Below the pieces are notes generated by a model that searched no databases, had not been told where the DNA came from, and saw only the letters and a list, made by a program, of their open reading frames with translations. This document shows, in pieces, positions 62,767-64,000 of a stretch of DNA of 64,000 bases. Source of the DNA: Sphingomonas montanisoli (GTDB lineage: Bacteria; Pseudomonadota; Alphaproteobacteria; Sphingomonadales; Sphingomonadaceae); contig NZ_VTOU01000003.1 in assembly GCF_008274695.1 (NCBI RefSeq), positions 186,001 to 250,000 of the forward strand, given 5' to 3'. Each line of letters starts with the position of its first letter. Position 1 is the stretch's first letter. Position numbers and translations under genes: made by a program.

Positions 62767-63537
62767 TCAGGCTCCCGCCGCGATCGTGTAGCGGGTGGTT
62801 CCGTCAACCTTGGCCGCTTCTATTGCATGGGCGGCGGCGCCGGTCGGCTTGATCGGCACGACCTGATCGGCATCGCCATGGATCACAAGGGTCGGCATGG
62901 TGAAAGCGGCCATGTCGGGACGGAAGTCGGACTCGGAAAACGCCCCCACGCAATCGTAAGTCCCCTTGATGCCGCCGAGCAGCGCGATCTGGAGAGTCTG
63001 TTTGAGGATGCCTTCGGAGACGGCGCCGGGATTTTTGTTCGTCCCGTAGAACAGGGCGTTGAAATTATCGAGAAACTGCGGGCGATCGGCGAGGAGGCCT
63101 GCGCGGATGCCGTCGAACACCTCGGACGGCACGCCATCGGGATTGTCATCGGTCTTCAGGAAGAAGGGGGTTACGGCGGAGGTGAGACAGGCCTTGGTGA
63201 CACGCGCGCCCTTGTAGCGCGAAATGTAGCGGGCGACGTCGCCACCGCCCATCGAGAAGCCAACCAGCGCCACATCCTCGACACCGGCGGTCTCAAGCAC
63301 GAGCGCGATGTCGTCCGCGAAGGTATCGTAATCGTAACCGCTCCAGGGCTGGCTCGAACGTCCGAAGCCACGACGATCGTGCGCGAGAACGCGGAAGCCC
63401 TTCGACGCGAAGAACATCATCTGCTGTTCCCACATGTCGGCGCTCAGCGGCCATCCGTGACTGAAGAAGATCGCGGGACCGGATCCCCAATCCTTATAGT
63501 AGATTTCAGCGCCATCCTTGGCAGTCACGTAGGGCAT
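62767..63537 (-). pseudogene. Alpha/beta hydrolase (non-heme haloperoxidase type), 3' end lost
   Basis: A 256-residue frame starting MPYVTAKDGAEIYYKDWG. It has HGWPLSADMWEQQ, LAHDRRGFGRSSQPW, the nucleophile Ser in LVGFSMGGGDVARY and the acid in VIHGDADQVVPIKP. The family normally continues for about 30 more residues with the catalytic His in a GAPHG motif. Here, after AAHAIEAA (about 62805), unrelated sequence runs to a stop. The catalytic His is therefore missing. Loss coincides with the edge of the phage-like element. Confidence 0.85.
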
Positions 63538-63666
63538 ATGTAGAACTCCAAACCAGGTCGCGGCCGCCGCAACCATCGTTGGAACGCCTGCACTCCGCAC
63601 GTCGGCGGGGATTGTATGGACGGCGCTTAATTTGACCCAACCGCACGAACCGAAGCGAATGTTGCC

Positions 63667-63756
63667 ATGTCCGAGCCATCTCCCCTCGTCATCGTCGTCG
63701 ACGACGATCCGCTGTTCAGGAACGCTCTCGATGCGCTCCTCCGTTCGGTTGGTTTC
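63667..63756 (+). pseudogene. Response-regulator N-terminal fragment
   Basis: The first 30 codons read as a FixJ-type receiver (SPLVIVVDDDPLFRNALDAL), then homology ends near 63750. The remaining frame to 63906 is antisense to another gene fragment. The phospho-acceptor Asp and output domain are missing. Confidence 0.65.
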
Positions 63757-63900
63757 GCTGAGCACCTCGATCTCTCGCGGTGTCAGGATATCCTCGGAGA
63801 AGTTCAGGGCGATTCCGGTCGCGACCTCTGCGGTGAGGTGCTTACCGCCTCCATGTACCGAGCGGATGGTATCCAGCATTTCTTTTCGAAGGCTATGCGT
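63748..63900 (-). pseudogene. NarL/LuxR-type response regulator fragment
   Basis: On the minus strand, LRKEMLDTIRSVHGGGKHLT and EDILTPREIEVLSETN match the junction of receiver and LuxR helix-turn-helix of NarL-type regulators (LTPREIEVL). It is cut off at about 63750, exactly where the plus-strand fragment ends, and degenerates again beyond 63900. Confidence 0.6.
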
Positions 63901-63902
63901 GC

Positions 63903-64000
63903 GTGATCTGGCTGACCTATGATCCTGACAGCCTCGAGATCACGACGATCCGCTGGTTCGGCGGCCGCTTCGGCGAACCGATGCCAGCCCTCGGAGATCG
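63903..64000 (+). CDS. Possible gene start at the right edge
   Basis: A frame open from 63837 to the window end with a GTG at 63903 reads VIWLTYDPDSLEITTIRWFG, protein-like in composition. No family is recognised and the 3' part lies outside the window. Confidence 0.3.
   Translation, partial: MIWLTYDPDSLEITTIRWFGGRFGEPMPALGD

Larger units (their letters stand above)
56300..62805 (-). mobile_element. Cryptic phage-like integrative element
   Basis: Five genes on one strand: DUF2924 protein, serine recombinase (split), ParB-methyltransferase, DUF5681 protein and terminase large subunit. Portal, capsid and tail genes are absent. The stretch is less GC-rich than its surroundings. The right limit is set by loss of hydrolase homology near 62805; the left limit is set only by the terminase end, so it may lie further left, up to 56130. 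No attachment-site repeats were identified. Confidence 0.7.

Overview
The window is a GC-rich stretch of an alphaproteobacterium, most likely a member of the Sphingomonadales. The grounds are the imuA-imuB-dnaE2 mutagenesis cassette with a GAAC-N7-GAAC LexA box, repeated GGAAC-N16/17-CGTT-like promoters (the form used by the EcfG general stress sigma factor of alphaproteobacteria), and many short charged stress proteins of the kind common in sphingomonads. No rRNA, tRNA, CRISPR array or replication origin was recognised, so chromosome and megaplasmid cannot be told apart.

Layout. 1-6.8 kb: small stress proteins (Tudor-like DUF2945, DUF3008, DksA/TraR zinc finger), a transglutaminase, a GNAT protein, and several broken genes (pterin dehydratase, a ParB-like remnant, a VOC protein). 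7.3-13.3 kb: the SOS mutagenesis cassette imuA-imuB-dnaE2. 13.4-22 kb: a response regulator, DUF2383, a lipoprotein, broken glutaredoxin and EEP-nuclease genes, an MpaB-type oxygenase, a candidate small RNA, a histone-tailed hemerythrin and a CorA-like transporter. 22-34 kb: two divergent SRAP genes sharing a LexA box, PAP2, AlkB, DUF2252, an Mfd-like translocase overlapping topoisomerase IB, a transglutaminase and a PRC-barrel protein. 34.5-44.7 kb: exonuclease III overlapping LigD, DUF2383, PEBP protein, a Crp/Fnr regulator, a heme-oxygenase-like protein, a second ATP-dependent ligase and an arginine-deiminase-like enzyme. 45-56 kb: large catalase plus ankyrin protein, a sugar dehydrogenase fused to a PEBP domain, a ClpP-like protein, hemerythrin, GlsB, an SRPBCC-ADH-SDR operon. 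56.3-62.8 kb: a cryptic phage-like element (terminase, DUF5681, ParB-methyltransferase, split serine recombinase, DUF2924) abutting a truncated hydrolase. 62.8-64 kb: fragments of response-regulator genes.

How it works together. This is a stress and DNA-repair island. SOS control is visible at imuA and at the SRAP pair, and possibly at the alkB operon. Most other units carry an EcfG-like promoter. Many of these promoters have an FNR-like dyad (TTGAT-N4-ATCAG type) a fixed distance upstream, often 16-17 or 27 bp before the -35 element. The dyad promoters precede hemerythrins, catalase, LigD, a heme-oxygenase-like protein and an arginine-deiminase-like protein. One Crp/Fnr regulator is encoded in the island (40412-41158). 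This dual dyad/EcfG architecture is the most interesting signal found. At least seven genes in the window are interrupted by single-base frameshifts or stop codons, which means either real decay or assembly error.
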